DNA of 42,421 nt from Microbacteriaceae bacterium (GCA_947453475.1 CANGGK010000004.1:1-42421); one strand, 5' to 3'; counted from the stretch's first letter, positions 10,774-19,003 are shown. Numbers and translations are program-made. Notes: generated by a model from the letters alone, not told the origin.

Positions 10774-10779
10774 TAATCT
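10774..10779 (+). promoter_or_regulatory. Candidate -10 box of dtxR
   Basis: TAATCT about 30 bases before the GTG start, leaving room for a short leader that contains a good GGAGGG ribosome site (10799-10804). Opposed to the serC promoter in the same 75-base gap. Confidence 0.4.
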
Positions 10780-10808
10780 TGACTGAAATCAACCGAATGG
10801 AGGGCATT

Positions 10809-11501
10809 GTGGCAGATCTAATCGACACTACTGAGATGTACCTCCGCACCATCCTCGAACTCGAGGAAGAGGGGCAGATTCCGATGCGAGCTCGCATCGC
10901 CGAGCGCCTCGACCAGTCTGGCCCGACCGTTTCGCAAACCGTCGCCCGCATGGAGCGCGACGGACTCGTCATTGTTAGCGGCGACCGACACCTAGAACTG
11001 ACTAACCAAGGCCGCAAAGAAGCTGTTTCGGTTATGCGTAAGCACCGAATTGCAGAGCGCCTGCTTGCCGACATCATTGGTCTTGAGTGGGAGCTGGTTC
11101 ACGAGGAAGCATGCCGCTGGGAGCACGTGATGAGCGAGACAGTGGAACGCAAGATTCTTTCAATGCTTGACACCCCGGATGTCTCGCCTTACGGCAACCC
11201 GATTCCTGGATTAGCCGAACTGGGTTTTGAAACCAATGCCAATTTCAAGGATGGAGTCGTCTCGATTCTCGACCTGCCGCGCGCCATAGCTGAGCAAAGC
11301 ACCTTCATCCTGAAGCGAATTGGCGAACCCGCACAGCTAGACGTGGAGTTTCTTTCAGCCCTCAAAAAGCTAAACCTATTGCCGGGTGCCGCTCTTCGTC
11401 TTGAGTTTCACGACCGTGGCGTTTTGGTTACGCCTGGAGGCGAAGTAGAGGGCTTAGAACTCACCAATGACCTAGCCATGCACCTCTTCGTCGAGGCTTA
11501 G
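10809..11501 (+). CDS. dtxR: Iron-dependent repressor, DtxR/IdeR family
   Basis: A 230-residue metal-dependent repressor: N-terminal winged helix (about 1-73), dimerisation and metal domain (about 74-140), and a C-terminal SH3-like domain. Starting at the GTG preceded by GGAGGG, the metal ligands fall at M10, C102, E105, H106 (primary) and H79, E83, H98 (ancillary), the same numbers as in DtxR and IdeR, which confirms the start and predicts Fe(II) sensing. The longer open frame begins far inside divergent serC and is rejected. It should control iron uptake and storage genes elsewhere; no iron gene is adjacent. Confidence 0.95.
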   Translation: MADLIDTTEMYLRTILELEEEGQIPMRARIAERLDQSGPTVSQTVARMERDGLVIVSGDRHLELTNQGRKEAVSVMRKHRIAERLLADIIGLEWELVHEEACRWEHVMSETVERKILSMLDTPDVSPYGNPIPGLAELGFETNANFKDGVVSILDLPRAIAEQSTFILKRIGEPAQLDVEFLSALKKLNLLPGAALRLEFHDRGVLVTPGGEVEGLELTNDLAMHLFVEA

Positions 11502-11579
11502 CAAGCTCTTCCACAGTGCTTTCTCAGGCAACCTCGGCTAAACTTGAGGTCTGCACAAATAAACCCTGGAGGTTTAGTC

Positions 11580-12491
11580 TTGGCGACCAAAGCCACCGGT
11601 AGACACCGCGCAGATGTTGAAATCAACGTCCTCGAGTCATTCGAGTTGCGCAGCCGTCGATCGATTCGCGAATCGGAGAGGGCACGTTTGTCGCGCCTTG
11701 CTCGAAAGCAGGCCAAGAAACTAGCCAAACTCCAGGCAGCAGAACGCGCGGCAAACCCAACTCGAAGTGAGGCCGTCTCGGCCGGGCGCTATTTGGTGCG
11801 CGCCGAACGGAAAATCAAGTTCTACAACCGCCGGGGCATCCGAAACGTTGTCACTATGACCGTGGCATCCGGGCTGTTTGCAACATTTGCGCTGCCTGCC
11901 TACGCCTACAACCCAGACGTAGCAGCCATGTCTCGATTTGCCACCACCGATGCGCAGGCGCTTGCCTCGGCCTCAGACACTCAAAATTTGACGGTCGCCG
12001 CCGTGAACATCGAGAAGTATGCCCGCGGTAACTATGAGTCTGCCAACGCCAGCGAAATCGCGCGCCAAGAAACCTTGAATGCCTACCGCACCTATGCCGG
12101 CCCTACCGCTGCCGACTTCATACTCAACCCGCCTTACAGCAAGCTCGATGGTTCAACCATTCTGAAAGTCGCATCCAACTACGTGGGCACGCCTTATGTC
12201 TTCGGCGGCGAAACCCCCGGAGGCTTCGACTGTTCGGGCTATGTAGCCTTCGTCTTCTCTCAGTTCGGTGTTGCGCTACCGCACTCGGTGCACGGTCAAA
12301 ACCGACTGGGCATCATGATTAAGCCAGAAGACGCGGTTCCTGGTGACTTGGTGGTCTTTGATGACCTGAGCCACGACGGCATCTATGCCGGAAACGGAAA
12401 CTTCTACCACTCGCCTCGACCTGGAGACTACGTAAAGTTGGCTCCAATCTTCACGAGCAACATTCACTTCGTGCGCCTGGCCACCAAGTAG
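11580..12491 (+). CDS. NlpC/P60 peptidoglycan hydrolase with long basic N-terminus
   Basis: A 303-residue protein with a TTG start, chosen because GGAGG (11568-11572) stands seven bases before it. Residues 1-85 are Arg/Lys-rich and probably cytoplasmic; a hydrophobic stretch (about 88-109) acts as an anchor or late signal ending near AYAYN. Residues about 190-303 form the NlpC/P60 cysteine peptidase: Cys218 in FDCSGY, His265 in SHDGIYAG and His277 in YHSP, the expected catalytic set. It likely cleaves peptide cross-bridges in the cell wall. The 85-residue pre-signal region is unusual. Whether it stays membrane-anchored is uncertain. Confidence 0.9.
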   Translation: MATKATGRHRADVEINVLESFELRSRRSIRESERARLSRLARKQAKKLAKLQAAERAANPTRSEAVSAGRYLVRAERKIKFYNRRGIRNVVTMTVASGLFATFALPAYAYNPDVAAMSRFATTDAQALASASDTQNLTVAAVNIEKYARGNYESANASEIARQETLNAYRTYAGPTAADFILNPPYSKLDGSTILKVASNYVGTPYVFGGETPGGFDCSGYVAFVFSQFGVALPHSVHGQNRLGIMIKPEDAVPGDLVVFDDLSHDGIYAGNGNFYHSPRPGDYVKLAPIFTSNIHFVRLATK

Positions 12492-12618
12492 TTCAACAAT
12501 TAGTCGCAAACGCGTTATCAAATCTTCATAAAACACGCTCAAAATTATCTGCGCTTTTTTGCCTTCGGGCCATAATCTGACAAAAGAAACGAACTTCGCT
12601 TAGTGATCGGAGACACAG

Positions 12619-12678
12619 ATGCGCCTCAAGTGCCCTTGTCAACCGATACGCCCTGAGCAACAACAACTTGATAGCTAA
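12619..12678 (+). CDS. Putative 19-residue leader peptide with a CPC motif
   Basis: ATG at 12619, six bases after a strong GGAG ribosome site, opens a 19-codon frame that encodes Cys-Pro-Cys at residues 5-7, further prolines, and three consecutive Gln codons at 14-16, ending in TAA at 12676-12678. The stop is one base before the stem of the terminator at 12680, so a ribosome finishing or stalled on it would interfere with that hairpin. The run of special residues and its placement favour a regulatory leader peptide over a functional product. Cysteine-containing leader peptides that attenuate genes are known in actinobacteria; what this one senses is unknown. Confidence 0.5.
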   Translation: MRLKCPCQPIRPEQQQLDS

Positions 12679-12679
12679 T

Positions 12680-12714
12680 CGCGTCGCCATTATTGGCGGC
12701 GCGTTTTTTATTTT
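12680..12714 (+). terminator. Intrinsic terminator between leader peptide and HNH gene
   Basis: A 10-bp stem (12680-12689 with 12694-12703, one G-T pair) with loop TTAT, followed by a T-rich tract. It ends just before the HNH ribosome site, too close to be merely the end of the NlpC/P60 transcript nearly 190 bases upstream. Confidence 0.85.
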
Positions 12715-12726
12715 GAGAGGTATTTG

Positions 12727-13221
12727 ATGCGCACCTTGGTTCTGAATGCGGGATACGAACCACTCGCAGTGGTCTCATTCAAACGAGCGATCATCCTGGT
12801 CTTGAACAACAAAGCCACGGTCTTGGCGGGCGCTCCAGAAGCCACCGTGCATTCTGCCAAGGATGAATTCGAGCTACCTTCGGTGATCTTATTGTCGCGT
12901 TACGTTCGCATTCCCGGCAGTAGAAACGTTCCGGTCTCGCGCAGGGGCGTACTTCGCCGAGACGGCCACACCTGCGCCTATTGCTCTAGACCGGCAAACA
13001 CTATTGATCATGTTCAACCGCGATCAAAGGGAGGGCGTGACACTTGGGAGAACCTGGTTGCCTGTTGTTTCGCTTGCAACAACCGAAAGGGCGACAAGAC
13101 TCTGGCCGAGATGGGCTGGAAGCTAAACTTCACGCCACGGATGCCTAGCGGCACAGTTTGGAGCGTTCGTGGAACCGAACGGCTCGAGCCCGACTGGAAC
13201 CCATACCTGCAGGCTGCCTAA
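12727..13221 (+). CDS. HNH endonuclease family protein
   Basis: A 164-residue protein typical of a widespread actinobacterial HNH family. Zinc-binding CxxC pairs are C83/C86 and C114/C117; the beta-beta-alpha metal site carries D94-H95, N109 and N118/N119. The first 70 residues (MRTLVLNAGYEPLAVV onward) are the family's conserved N-terminal region. ATG 12727 is preceded by AGAGG six bases away; the TTG three bases earlier is less likely. HNH proteins nick or cut DNA, but this housekeeping-like family has no established role that I know of. Expression may depend on the upstream terminator. Confidence 0.9.
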   Translation: MRTLVLNAGYEPLAVVSFKRAIILVLNNKATVLAGAPEATVHSAKDEFELPSVILLSRYVRIPGSRNVPVSRRGVLRRDGHTCAYCSRPANTIDHVQPRSKGGRDTWENLVACCFACNNRKGDKTLAEMGWKLNFTPRMPSGTVWSVRGTERLEPDWNPYLQAA

Positions 13222-13263
13222 TCGGTCACATCACCGCGGGTGCCCGATATTGAAGAATGAGAG

Positions 13264-13335
13264 TGCCCCCGAGAAGAATCGAACTTCCGCACATGGTTTA
13301 GGAAACCACTGCTCTATCCACTGAGCTACGAAGGC
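13264..13335 (-). tRNA. tRNA-Arg (anticodon CCU)
   Basis: Read on the minus strand it folds as a 72-nt cloverleaf: acceptor GCCTTCG/CGGGGGC with G-T pairs, D arm GCTC/GAGC, anticodon loop TTCCTAA giving CCU for AGG codons, T loop TTCGATT. CCA is not encoded. Confidence 0.96.
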
Positions 13336-13407
13336 GTGCCTTCCAAATATACGCGCATTCTGCAAGCTCGCGCGGGCAAGCCTAAATCGATTGTGAGTTA
13401 CAAAAGT

Positions 13408-13413
13408 TAGTGT
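13408..13413 (+). promoter_or_regulatory. -10 box for leaderless mRNA of the helicase-like gene
   Basis: TAGTGT, six bases (TAAAAC), then the ATG at 13420; no ribosome site is visible. Confidence 0.4.
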
Positions 13414-13419
13414 TAAAAC

Positions 13420-16400
13420 ATGGTTGATTTTGAAGTTACCGGAGCAAAAATCTCGCGCGCTCAGTGGGATGCCTGGCAAGAGGAAATCACAGCCATCGGA
13501 GTCACCAATCCGCTCACGAACTTTGAGCCAAACACCTTCGGTCAAATCGACCTAGAGCGCAGTCATCCGGGCGGTTTCTCACAATTTGTGACCGGCCGAA
13601 CCACACTTCTTTCGAACTTAGTTCGAGACCCGTTGGCATATTCTCGGGCGCTTGCAGCTGCTCGCCGAATCAATGCAAAGTCAGAGCGCCTTCAGAATCA
13701 CTTCGGAATCGAAACTCTTTTCTTGGTGGGCGGTCTCGCAGACTTTGAGGGTGACGGTTTCGATCTCAAGATGCCGATTCTGCTCTGGCCGCTCTCACTC
13801 GAGAAAAAGGGCGATGACTACGAACTGCAGAAATCAGGTGCGCCGTTTGTAAACCCGGCCTTCGTAGATTCGCTCGAGACTTGCTACGGAATCAAACTCA
13901 ACGAAACCGAGTTGCTTTCCAGACAAAACGAGAGTTCAGATCTTGTGCCGGTTACCGTCTTGAATTATTTGGCAAATCTAACCGCGACGACGGCGACATT
14001 AGATTTCAAGCGAATTCTGGTTATCTCAAACTTCACCATCGCGCCTACCGAAATGCTTAGAGATTTTAAGCGCATCGAAACTCCACTGCTCAGCGAGCTG
14101 GCCGGCGACGCTCGAGAGAGCCTTGAAGACATTCACACTTCTGAGATGTTGTTTGTGGCCGACGCCGACGCTACGCAGGTTCGAATTGCTGCTCGAGCGC
14201 TTGCCGGGCAGAGTTTTGCTATCGAGACATTGCCAGGTTGTGGTTACCTTCAGACCGTGGTCAACACGCTTGGTGTGCTTGTGCAAGCCGGAAAGCGAGT
14301 TGCGGTGGTTGCGCCAAGGAGACAGACCCTCAACGAACTAGCTGATCGCCTATCTGAAACCGGCCTAGCTGGAATGGGTGTTCGCGCCTACAGCACCTGG
14401 GTAGACGTTGTCGCCTCAATTTCTCGAAGTGAAAAGGCGCAAGCGGTTGATCTCTCGGCGGCCCGAGGTAAGAGGCTGGTGGCTGAGCAAGAACTCGACG
14501 CCTATTTCAAAGCTCTCGACCAAAAGGTTGAATCGCTTGGCGTTTCGATTTCAGAAATCTTGACCGAACTTTCGGCTCTTAGCGCCATGCCACATGCTCC
14601 CGTCACGAACGCGCGCATCGAGGCAAAATATCTAACCGACCACCTCGATCGCAAAGTAGCGCTCACCTTGCTTGCCGAAGCGGAAGAGCTGGGTGAGTTC
14701 AAATTCGGTCCGCAAGACACGGCTTGGTATCAAGCGCAGTTCAATTCACCTGGCGAGGTCGGCCAGGCCATTGAGCTAGCCAAAAAACTTCGCGATGATT
14801 CTTTTCCAAACTTGTCTTTACAACTTGCCGATTTCATTGCAGCGGTCAATTTCAAGCCAGCCAACAGCGTAGAAGAGTTCGGAATTTACCTCAAGCTGTT
14901 TATGGGGGTTCGCGAAACGCACGATCGATTCGTGGCAGATGTTTTTGATCGACCACTGACCGAGTTAATCGCTGCTACTGCCCCGCGGCAGGGAGTCGAA
15001 AAGAGCGAGCGCGCGAAGATCTCTGGAGTTAACCGTCGCAGACTCAAGAAACTTGCCAAAGAGTACCTGCGTCCTGGAATGCACGTTGCAGACCTGCATG
15101 TTGCGCTACTGGAAATTCAGCACCAACGCGAGCTGTGGCAGCTTTACTCGCTTTCGCCGGTTACGCCTCAGGTGCCAGCGGGTATCAACGATGCCCAGGT
15201 TGCCTACCAATCTTTCGTCGCAGACCTCGATGCAATTCAGCGGCACCTCGACCCAGAGTCGACCGAAGTGCCGCTTAAGCAACTCAACCTCGAAAAGTTG
15301 AAGTTGAAACTTAACTCTTTGGCTGAAGACACCGAGGCATTAGCAAATCTGGGTGATCGAGCCATGCTCGCCGGCCAACTGCGAGCCACGGGCTTGGGCC
15401 AACTGGCAAGAGACCTTGGGCGGTTACACACTCCTAAAGACCGGCTCGCTGTTGAGCTTGATTTGGCATGGTGGCAGTCTGCACTCGAATTCGCACTCTC
15501 AAAAGATTCGACTTTGCTGGCCTATTCAGCTGAACGAATTGAAGCCAACGAAGAGAACTTCCGCAAGGCATACCAAACGCAAATTCAACTCGGTTCAAAG
15601 CATCTGGCAAAACACCTAGCCGACGCTTGGCACGCTTCTCTTGCCGAAAACCAAGCCGAGGCTCAATCGCTTAAGGTGGCGCTCAAAACTGGCTCAGCCA
15701 GTTTTGGTTCACTTGCCAAGGCAGCGCCACGAATTTGGCCTACCTTATCTGCTGTGAAACTGCTTTCTCCTTATGAAGCTGCTCGAAACCTAGATTCGGA
15801 TGAGACCTTCGACGTGGTTTTCGTCTTGGATGCGGCCGGAAGCACCATTGCCGAGAACCTTGGAGTTCTGTCTCGTGCTCGCCAGATTCTAGCTTTCGGC
15901 GACGATGCAATATCGATGCCAACCGGGTTTGAAATTGAATCTCGAGCGATTCCCCTCGGTCGCGAAATAACGTCACCTTCGGTGTTTGCCGAGGTGCGCA
16001 GAATCTACGGCTCTGAGGTATTGCGATATAGTTACCGAACCACCAGCCAAGCGCTGGCGAGTCTAATTAATCGCGAGTTTTATCAGAACCGCATCGAATT
16101 CGAACCGAGTGCGGGCGAATATCTCGGTGAAAAGTCTTTCAACCTAGATTTGGTGCTGCTAGAAAATCGAGCCACGAGCACAATCGAAGGTTCTACCGAG
16201 AGTCTCGGTGCCGAGGTTGAGCGTGCCGTAGAGCAGGTCTTCCACCATGCAGCCTGGCATCCCGAAGAGTCACTGCTGCTAGCCAGCGCTTCTTCGGTGC
16301 ACGCCGAGAGAGTTCGCGCCGGCATCCGTGAAGGTTTGAAGTCACGACCAGAACTCGCCGAATTCTTCCACAGTCATGGCCGCGAGAAGTTTGAAGTCTT

Positions 16401-17100
16401 GGCAATCTCAGATTTGACCCACCGCCTCGCCGATCGAGTCATTTTCTCAATTGGGTTTGGGCGCACCTCGCATGGGGCAGTGCTTTCAAACTTTGGTCAA
16501 TTGAGTGAGCCCGAGGGTCGGCGTTCGCTTGCCAATCTACTTGTCAGTGCGCGCAGAGAAATCACTGTAATTTCTTGCTTTGCAGCCGAAGACATTCCGG
16601 CAGACCGACTAACCAACGGAGCGCTATTGCTTCGAGATTTGCTTGCCACTGCCGATGCGCTTCCAGAACCAAGCGATGCGTTACCAGACCCGATGTTGAA
16701 CGATCTCAGCCTGCGTCTCAAGAAACTCGGTGCACGCGTCGATGAAACCCTTTCGGCATCGATGCCGCTAGTGGTTAGTTACGCCAAGAAGGCCGCTGTG
16801 ATTGAGCCTGATTGGGCTTTACGTGGCCAGAACCGCAACGAGAAATTCCGCATTCGCCCAGGCTTGTTGAAGGCATTGGGTTGGCAATACATCAGGGTGC
16901 ACAGTTTCGAACTTTTTGCCGACCCACAGACAATCGCACAGCGCATCGCAGAACAGCTCGGGATGCAAATTTCCAAGCGACCGACTCCGCTATTTGATCC
17001 TTCTGATCGCGCCTTCGAAGACTCGGATGCTGCCTGGGGCGACCGTTCTGATTCAAATGACGCGAGACTTCGCGGAGATAAGCCGCCACACTGGGGCTAG
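13420..17100 (+). CDS. Large superfamily-1 helicase-like protein with degenerate ATPase motifs
   Basis: A 1226-residue intact reading frame with the layout of the large Upf1/DNA2-like helicases of actinobacteria. The N-terminal region (1-260) is of DUF4011-like style. A Walker A position near 268-279 reads LPGCGYLQT, with the expected GKT lysine and threonine replaced by Y276 and L277. An inserted helical region spans about 350-780. The Walker B position VVFVLDAAG (799-807) has D804 but Ala805 in place of the catalytic Glu. The QLPP-like motif reads GDDAISMP. An YSYRTTS segment (near 870) and a late YGRTPHG-like GFGRTSHG segment are kept; motif VI lacks one Arg (LLVSARRE, 1041-1047). The C-terminal 100 residues resemble the endonuclease-like end of the family without a clear DxExK. 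ATP hydrolysis is therefore unlikely; a structural or DNA-binding role is inferred. FmdB converges 11 bases away. Confidence 0.75.
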   Translation: MVDFEVTGAKISRAQWDAWQEEITAIGVTNPLTNFEPNTFGQIDLERSHPGGFSQFVTGRTTLLSNLVRDPLAYSRALAAARRINAKSERLQNHFGIETLFLVGGLADFEGDGFDLKMPILLWPLSLEKKGDDYELQKSGAPFVNPAFVDSLETCYGIKLNETELLSRQNESSDLVPVTVLNYLANLTATTATLDFKRILVISNFTIAPTEMLRDFKRIETPLLSELAGDARESLEDIHTSEMLFVADADATQVRIAARALAGQSFAIETLPGCGYLQTVVNTLGVLVQAGKRVAVVAPRRQTLNELADRLSETGLAGMGVRAYSTWVDVVASISRSEKAQAVDLSAARGKRLVAEQELDAYFKALDQKVESLGVSISEILTELSALSAMPHAPVTNARIEAKYLTDHLDRKVALTLLAEAEELGEFKFGPQDTAWYQAQFNSPGEVGQAIELAKKLRDDSFPNLSLQLADFIAAVNFKPANSVEEFGIYLKLFMGVRETHDRFVADVFDRPLTELIAATAPRQGVEKSERAKISGVNRRRLKKLAKEYLRPGMHVADLHVALLEIQHQRELWQLYSLSPVTPQVPAGINDAQVAYQSFVADLDAIQRHLDPESTEVPLKQLNLEKLKLKLNSLAEDTEALANLGDRAMLAGQLRATGLGQLARDLGRLHTPKDRLAVELDLAWWQSALEFALSKDSTLLAYSAERIEANEENFRKAYQTQIQLGSKHLAKHLADAWHASLAENQAEAQSLKVALKTGSASFGSLAKAAPRIWPTLSAVKLLSPYEAARNLDSDETFDVVFVLDAAGSTIAENLGVLSRARQILAFGDDAISMPTGFEIESRAIPLGREITSPSVFAEVRRIYGSEVLRYSYRTTSQALASLINREFYQNRIEFEPSAGEYLGEKSFNLDLVLLENRATSTIEGSTESLGAEVERAVEQVFHHAAWHPEESLLLASASSVHAERVRAGIREGLKSRPELAEFFHSHGREKFEVLAISDLTHRLADRVIFSIGFGRTSHGAVLSNFGQLSEPEGRRSLANLLVSARREITVISCFAAEDIPADRLTNGALLLRDLLATADALPEPSDALPDPMLNDLSLRLKKLGARVDETLSASMPLVVSYAKKAAVIEPDWALRGQNRNEKFRIRPGLLKALGWQYIRVHSFELFADPQTIAQRIAEQLGMQISKRPTPLFDPSDRAFEDSDAAWGDRSDSNDARLRGDKPPHWG

Positions 17101-17111
17101 TCGAGGTTAGG

Positions 17112-17309
17112 TTAGTCGCTCTTCTTGCTGCTCGAGCCAGAGTCGTTTCGGTAGAAGCCGCTGCCCTTGAAGGTTATGCCAACCTTGCCGAACACCTTTC
17201 GAAGCTCGCCTCCGCATTCAGGGCACTTGGTTAGCGCCGCATCGGCAAATGACTGCTGCACATCAAAGGTGTGCTCACAGTTCTTGCAGGCGTATGAGTA
17301 GAGGGGCAT
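17112..17309 (-). CDS. FmdB-family zinc-ribbon protein
   Basis: A 65-residue protein with a zinc ribbon made by YACKNC (Cys8, Cys11) and KCPECGG, followed by the family's GSGFYRND segment and a Ser/Lys-rich tail. FmdB-type proteins are small putative regulators of unresolved function. It follows the 5-formyl-THF cyclo-ligase gene by four bases on the same strand, matching the Rv0991c-Rv0992c pair of M. tuberculosis as I recall it. Confidence 0.93.
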   Translation of the reverse strand: MPLYSYACKNCEHTFDVQQSFADAALTKCPECGGELRKVFGKVGITFKGSGFYRNDSGSSSKKSD

Positions 17310-17313
17310 TTCT

Positions 17314-17886
17314 CTAGTTTAACCGATTGCTGAAGACCAAGGTTTCCGACGGAGTCACCACTGCGTCTACAGGGTGGTCGTGATTTTCTGTTGGAACAGA
17401 CTCGAGAACCTCTTCATCGAAGACGACGGCGATTACCGGAGCAATGGTCTCTAAAGTCGCCAACGCTTTGTCGTAGTATCCCTTGCCCTTACCTAGCCGC
17501 TGCCCGGCCTTATCTACTGCCATTGCCGGGATGAAGATGAGATCTGCGTCTGAAAGGTCTGCAACAGGCCCTGCCGCTTCTTGAAAACCAAATATCCCAG
17601 TTTGCGTTTCGCCATCGAAGCGAACCCAACCGAGGGTGCCATCCGCGTTTGAGATTGGCAGCAAAACCTCGATTGAATTTTCTAGAGCCCAATCAATAAA
17701 TATTTCGGTGTCGGGCTCATCGCCAAATGCAAGGTAGCAGGCCACCTTGGTTGCGCCGTTGCTTAGGCAGAGTTCGGCAAGTTGAACGCAAAGTTGGCCG
17801 GCCAACTCGGGGTCATACTCACGTTGCGCGCGGCGAGACTTTAACTCGGCGCGCAATTCGCGTTTTTGCTGATTCGCTGCATCCAT
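17314..17886 (-). CDS. 5-formyltetrahydrofolate cyclo-ligase
   Basis: About 190 residues starting with ATG 17886 (MDAANQQKRELR), where family similarity begins; the longer frame from 17931 would run into the divergent GNAT gene. The enzyme converts 5-formyl-THF to methenyl-THF using ATP, clearing an inhibitor of one-carbon enzymes. The ATP/Mg segment RLGKGKGYYD is intact near residue 145, and EPDTEIF near 60 is a family landmark. Only 18 bases separate it from the divergent GNAT start, so both mRNAs are probably leaderless or nearly so. Confidence 0.93.
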   Translation of the reverse strand: MDAANQQKRELRAELKSRRAQREYDPELAGQLCVQLAELCLSNGATKVACYLAFGDEPDTEIFIDWALENSIEVLLPISNADGTLGWVRFDGETQTGIFGFQEAAGPVADLSDADLIFIPAMAVDKAGQRLGKGKGYYDKALATLETIAPVIAVVFDEEVLESVPTENHDHPVDAVVTPSETLVFSNRLN

Positions 17887-17891
17887 GGGAC

Positions 17892-17897
17892 TAATCT
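17892..17897 (+). promoter_or_regulatory. -10 box for leaderless GNAT mRNA
   Basis: TAATCT, seven bases, then GTG at 17905 (the ATG at 17911 is two codons later). It lies inside the 18-base gap to the divergent folate gene, which leaves no room for ribosome sites. Confidence 0.4.
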
Positions 17898-17904
17898 TGC
17901 CATC

Positions 17905-18570
17905 GTGGCTATGACTTTTGCTCTCACCCAAGGTGACGTAACCCTAAGGTTGCTGCGCGTTCGCGATGCCAAGGCGTTGGAGCGGCTAATTCTGGGCAAT
18001 CGGGAATGGCTTCGCCCGTGGGAAGCGACAAACCCATTTGGCCCAAACTCTTTTGATATCAAGGCGATGACCAGAGGTTTGGTGCGGCAGCTGGATGACC
18101 AAAGTGGAATGCCTTGCATCATCGAATATCGCGGTGAGGTTGTCGGTCAGCTAAACGTAGCGAATATTCTTTACGGTTCGGTGAGTAGTGCCGTGCTCGG
18201 CTACTGGGTGGTTCCAGAAGTCGCCGGCCAGGGCGTGACTCCGACAGCTGTTGCCTTGATAACCGACTATCTTTTTCGAGTCGTTGGGTTGCACAGAGTC
18301 GAGATCGACATTCGCCCCGAAAATCTTGCATCCTTGCGCGTAATTGAAAAACTCGGATTCCGATATGAGGGTTTGAAAGAGCGTTACATACACATCAATG
18401 GCGCTTGGCGTGATCATTATATTTTTGCGCTGACTCACGAAGAGGTTTCCGAGGGAGTGCTGAGCCGGTGGCTACAGGGCAAAGTGGCAGGTTTGAGCTA
18501 TCCGTGGAGCTTGTCAAAATCAAATCCAATTAAACACACCGAATTAAATGCAGATGAGTTGGGTAGCTAG
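17905..18570 (+). CDS. GNAT N-acetyltransferase (RimJ/RimL type)
   Basis: About 221 residues from GTG 17905 (219 from ATG 17911). The GNAT fold is shown by LRLLRVRDA near the N-terminus, the acetyl-CoA-binding GYWVVPEVAGQGVTPTAV segment (Q/RxxGxG/A-like), and IRPENLASLRVIEKLGFRYEG, the classic Asn-x-x-Ser region of RimJ/RimL enzymes that acetylate N-termini of ribosomal proteins or other substrates. It corresponds in order to the RimJ-like Rv0995. The substrate is not predictable. Confidence 0.92.
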   Translation: MAMTFALTQGDVTLRLLRVRDAKALERLILGNREWLRPWEATNPFGPNSFDIKAMTRGLVRQLDDQSGMPCIIEYRGEVVGQLNVANILYGSVSSAVLGYWVVPEVAGQGVTPTAVALITDYLFRVVGLHRVEIDIRPENLASLRVIEKLGFRYEGLKERYIHINGAWRDHYIFALTHEEVSEGVLSRWLQGKVAGLSYPWSLSKSNPIKHTELNADELGS

Positions 18571-18574
18571 CTCA

Positions 18575-18580
18575 TATCTT
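18575..18580 (+). promoter_or_regulatory. -10 box for leaderless mRNA (gene at 18587)
   Basis: TATCTT, six bases (TGAAGT), then ATG 18587, with no ribosome site. It lies just after the GNAT stop codon, so the next gene can be expressed on its own. Confidence 0.45.
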
Positions 18581-18586
18581 TGAAGT

Positions 18587-19003
18587 ATGAACTTCGATGG
18601 ATTTGGCGGAATGGCCCTGGCAGTGGTTGCCGGACTCTGGCTATTGGTCTTTGTTCCGTCATGGTTCAAACGTTCGCAAGAACGTGAGCGTGGCATCTAC
18701 TCGCCTCGCCCGAAGGCTTCAAAATCAAAGCGCGGGATGCCCGCTCGTCGGCCGTCTACAGACAATTTCTTGAGTTTGGCTCGTGAATACGCTGAGACTC
18801 AAGAGCCAGTCTCAGCAGTCGAAGATGAACGCGCATGGGAGCGCACCGTGCTGCCCGCCCCTCGCACTCTGCAGGGCACTTTAGAGGTTCCAGAGATTGC
18901 CGAAGTGCTGTCATTTGATGACGCACACAAAGCCGTTGCTGCTCGTAAACTCGACCAGCGCGAGTTGGATGAAATTCTTCGCCGACGTCGCGCCAACGGC
19001 TAA
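18587..19003 (+). CDS. Conserved actinobacterial membrane-anchored protein
   Basis: A 138-residue protein with one N-terminal transmembrane helix (about 8-27, ending VFVPSWF), a basic juxtamembrane stretch, and a polar cytoplasmic region ending in a charged RRRRANG tail. It occupies the place of Rv0996, a transmembrane protein next to rimJ in M. tuberculosis. No enzymatic motif is visible and the function is unknown. Confidence 0.8.
   Translation: MNFDGFGGMALAVVAGLWLLVFVPSWFKRSQERERGIYSPRPKASKSKRGMPARRPSTDNFLSLAREYAETQEPVSAVEDERAWERTVLPAPRTLQGTLEVPEIAEVLSFDDAHKAVAARKLDQRELDEILRRRRANG

Larger units (their letters stand above)
12609..12722 (+). promoter_or_regulatory. Candidate attenuator ahead of the HNH gene (uORF plus terminator)
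   Basis: The stretch holds a GGAG site (12609-12612), a 19-codon open frame, and an intrinsic terminator directly ahead of the HNH ribosome site (TGAGAGG, 12714-12720). GCGCC at 12621-12625 could pair with GGCGC at 12698-12702 as an alternative fold. The order matches a translation-dependent attenuator. CATAAT at 12571-12576 is a possible -10 for the leader RNA. Inference from layout. Confidence 0.5.

Noticed and set aside
11502-11579. Cyclic-di-AMP riboswitch ahead of the NlpC/P60 gene
   Set aside because: Such riboswitches often precede cell-wall hydrolases in actinobacteria, but the 78-base gap is too short and shows no matching fold.
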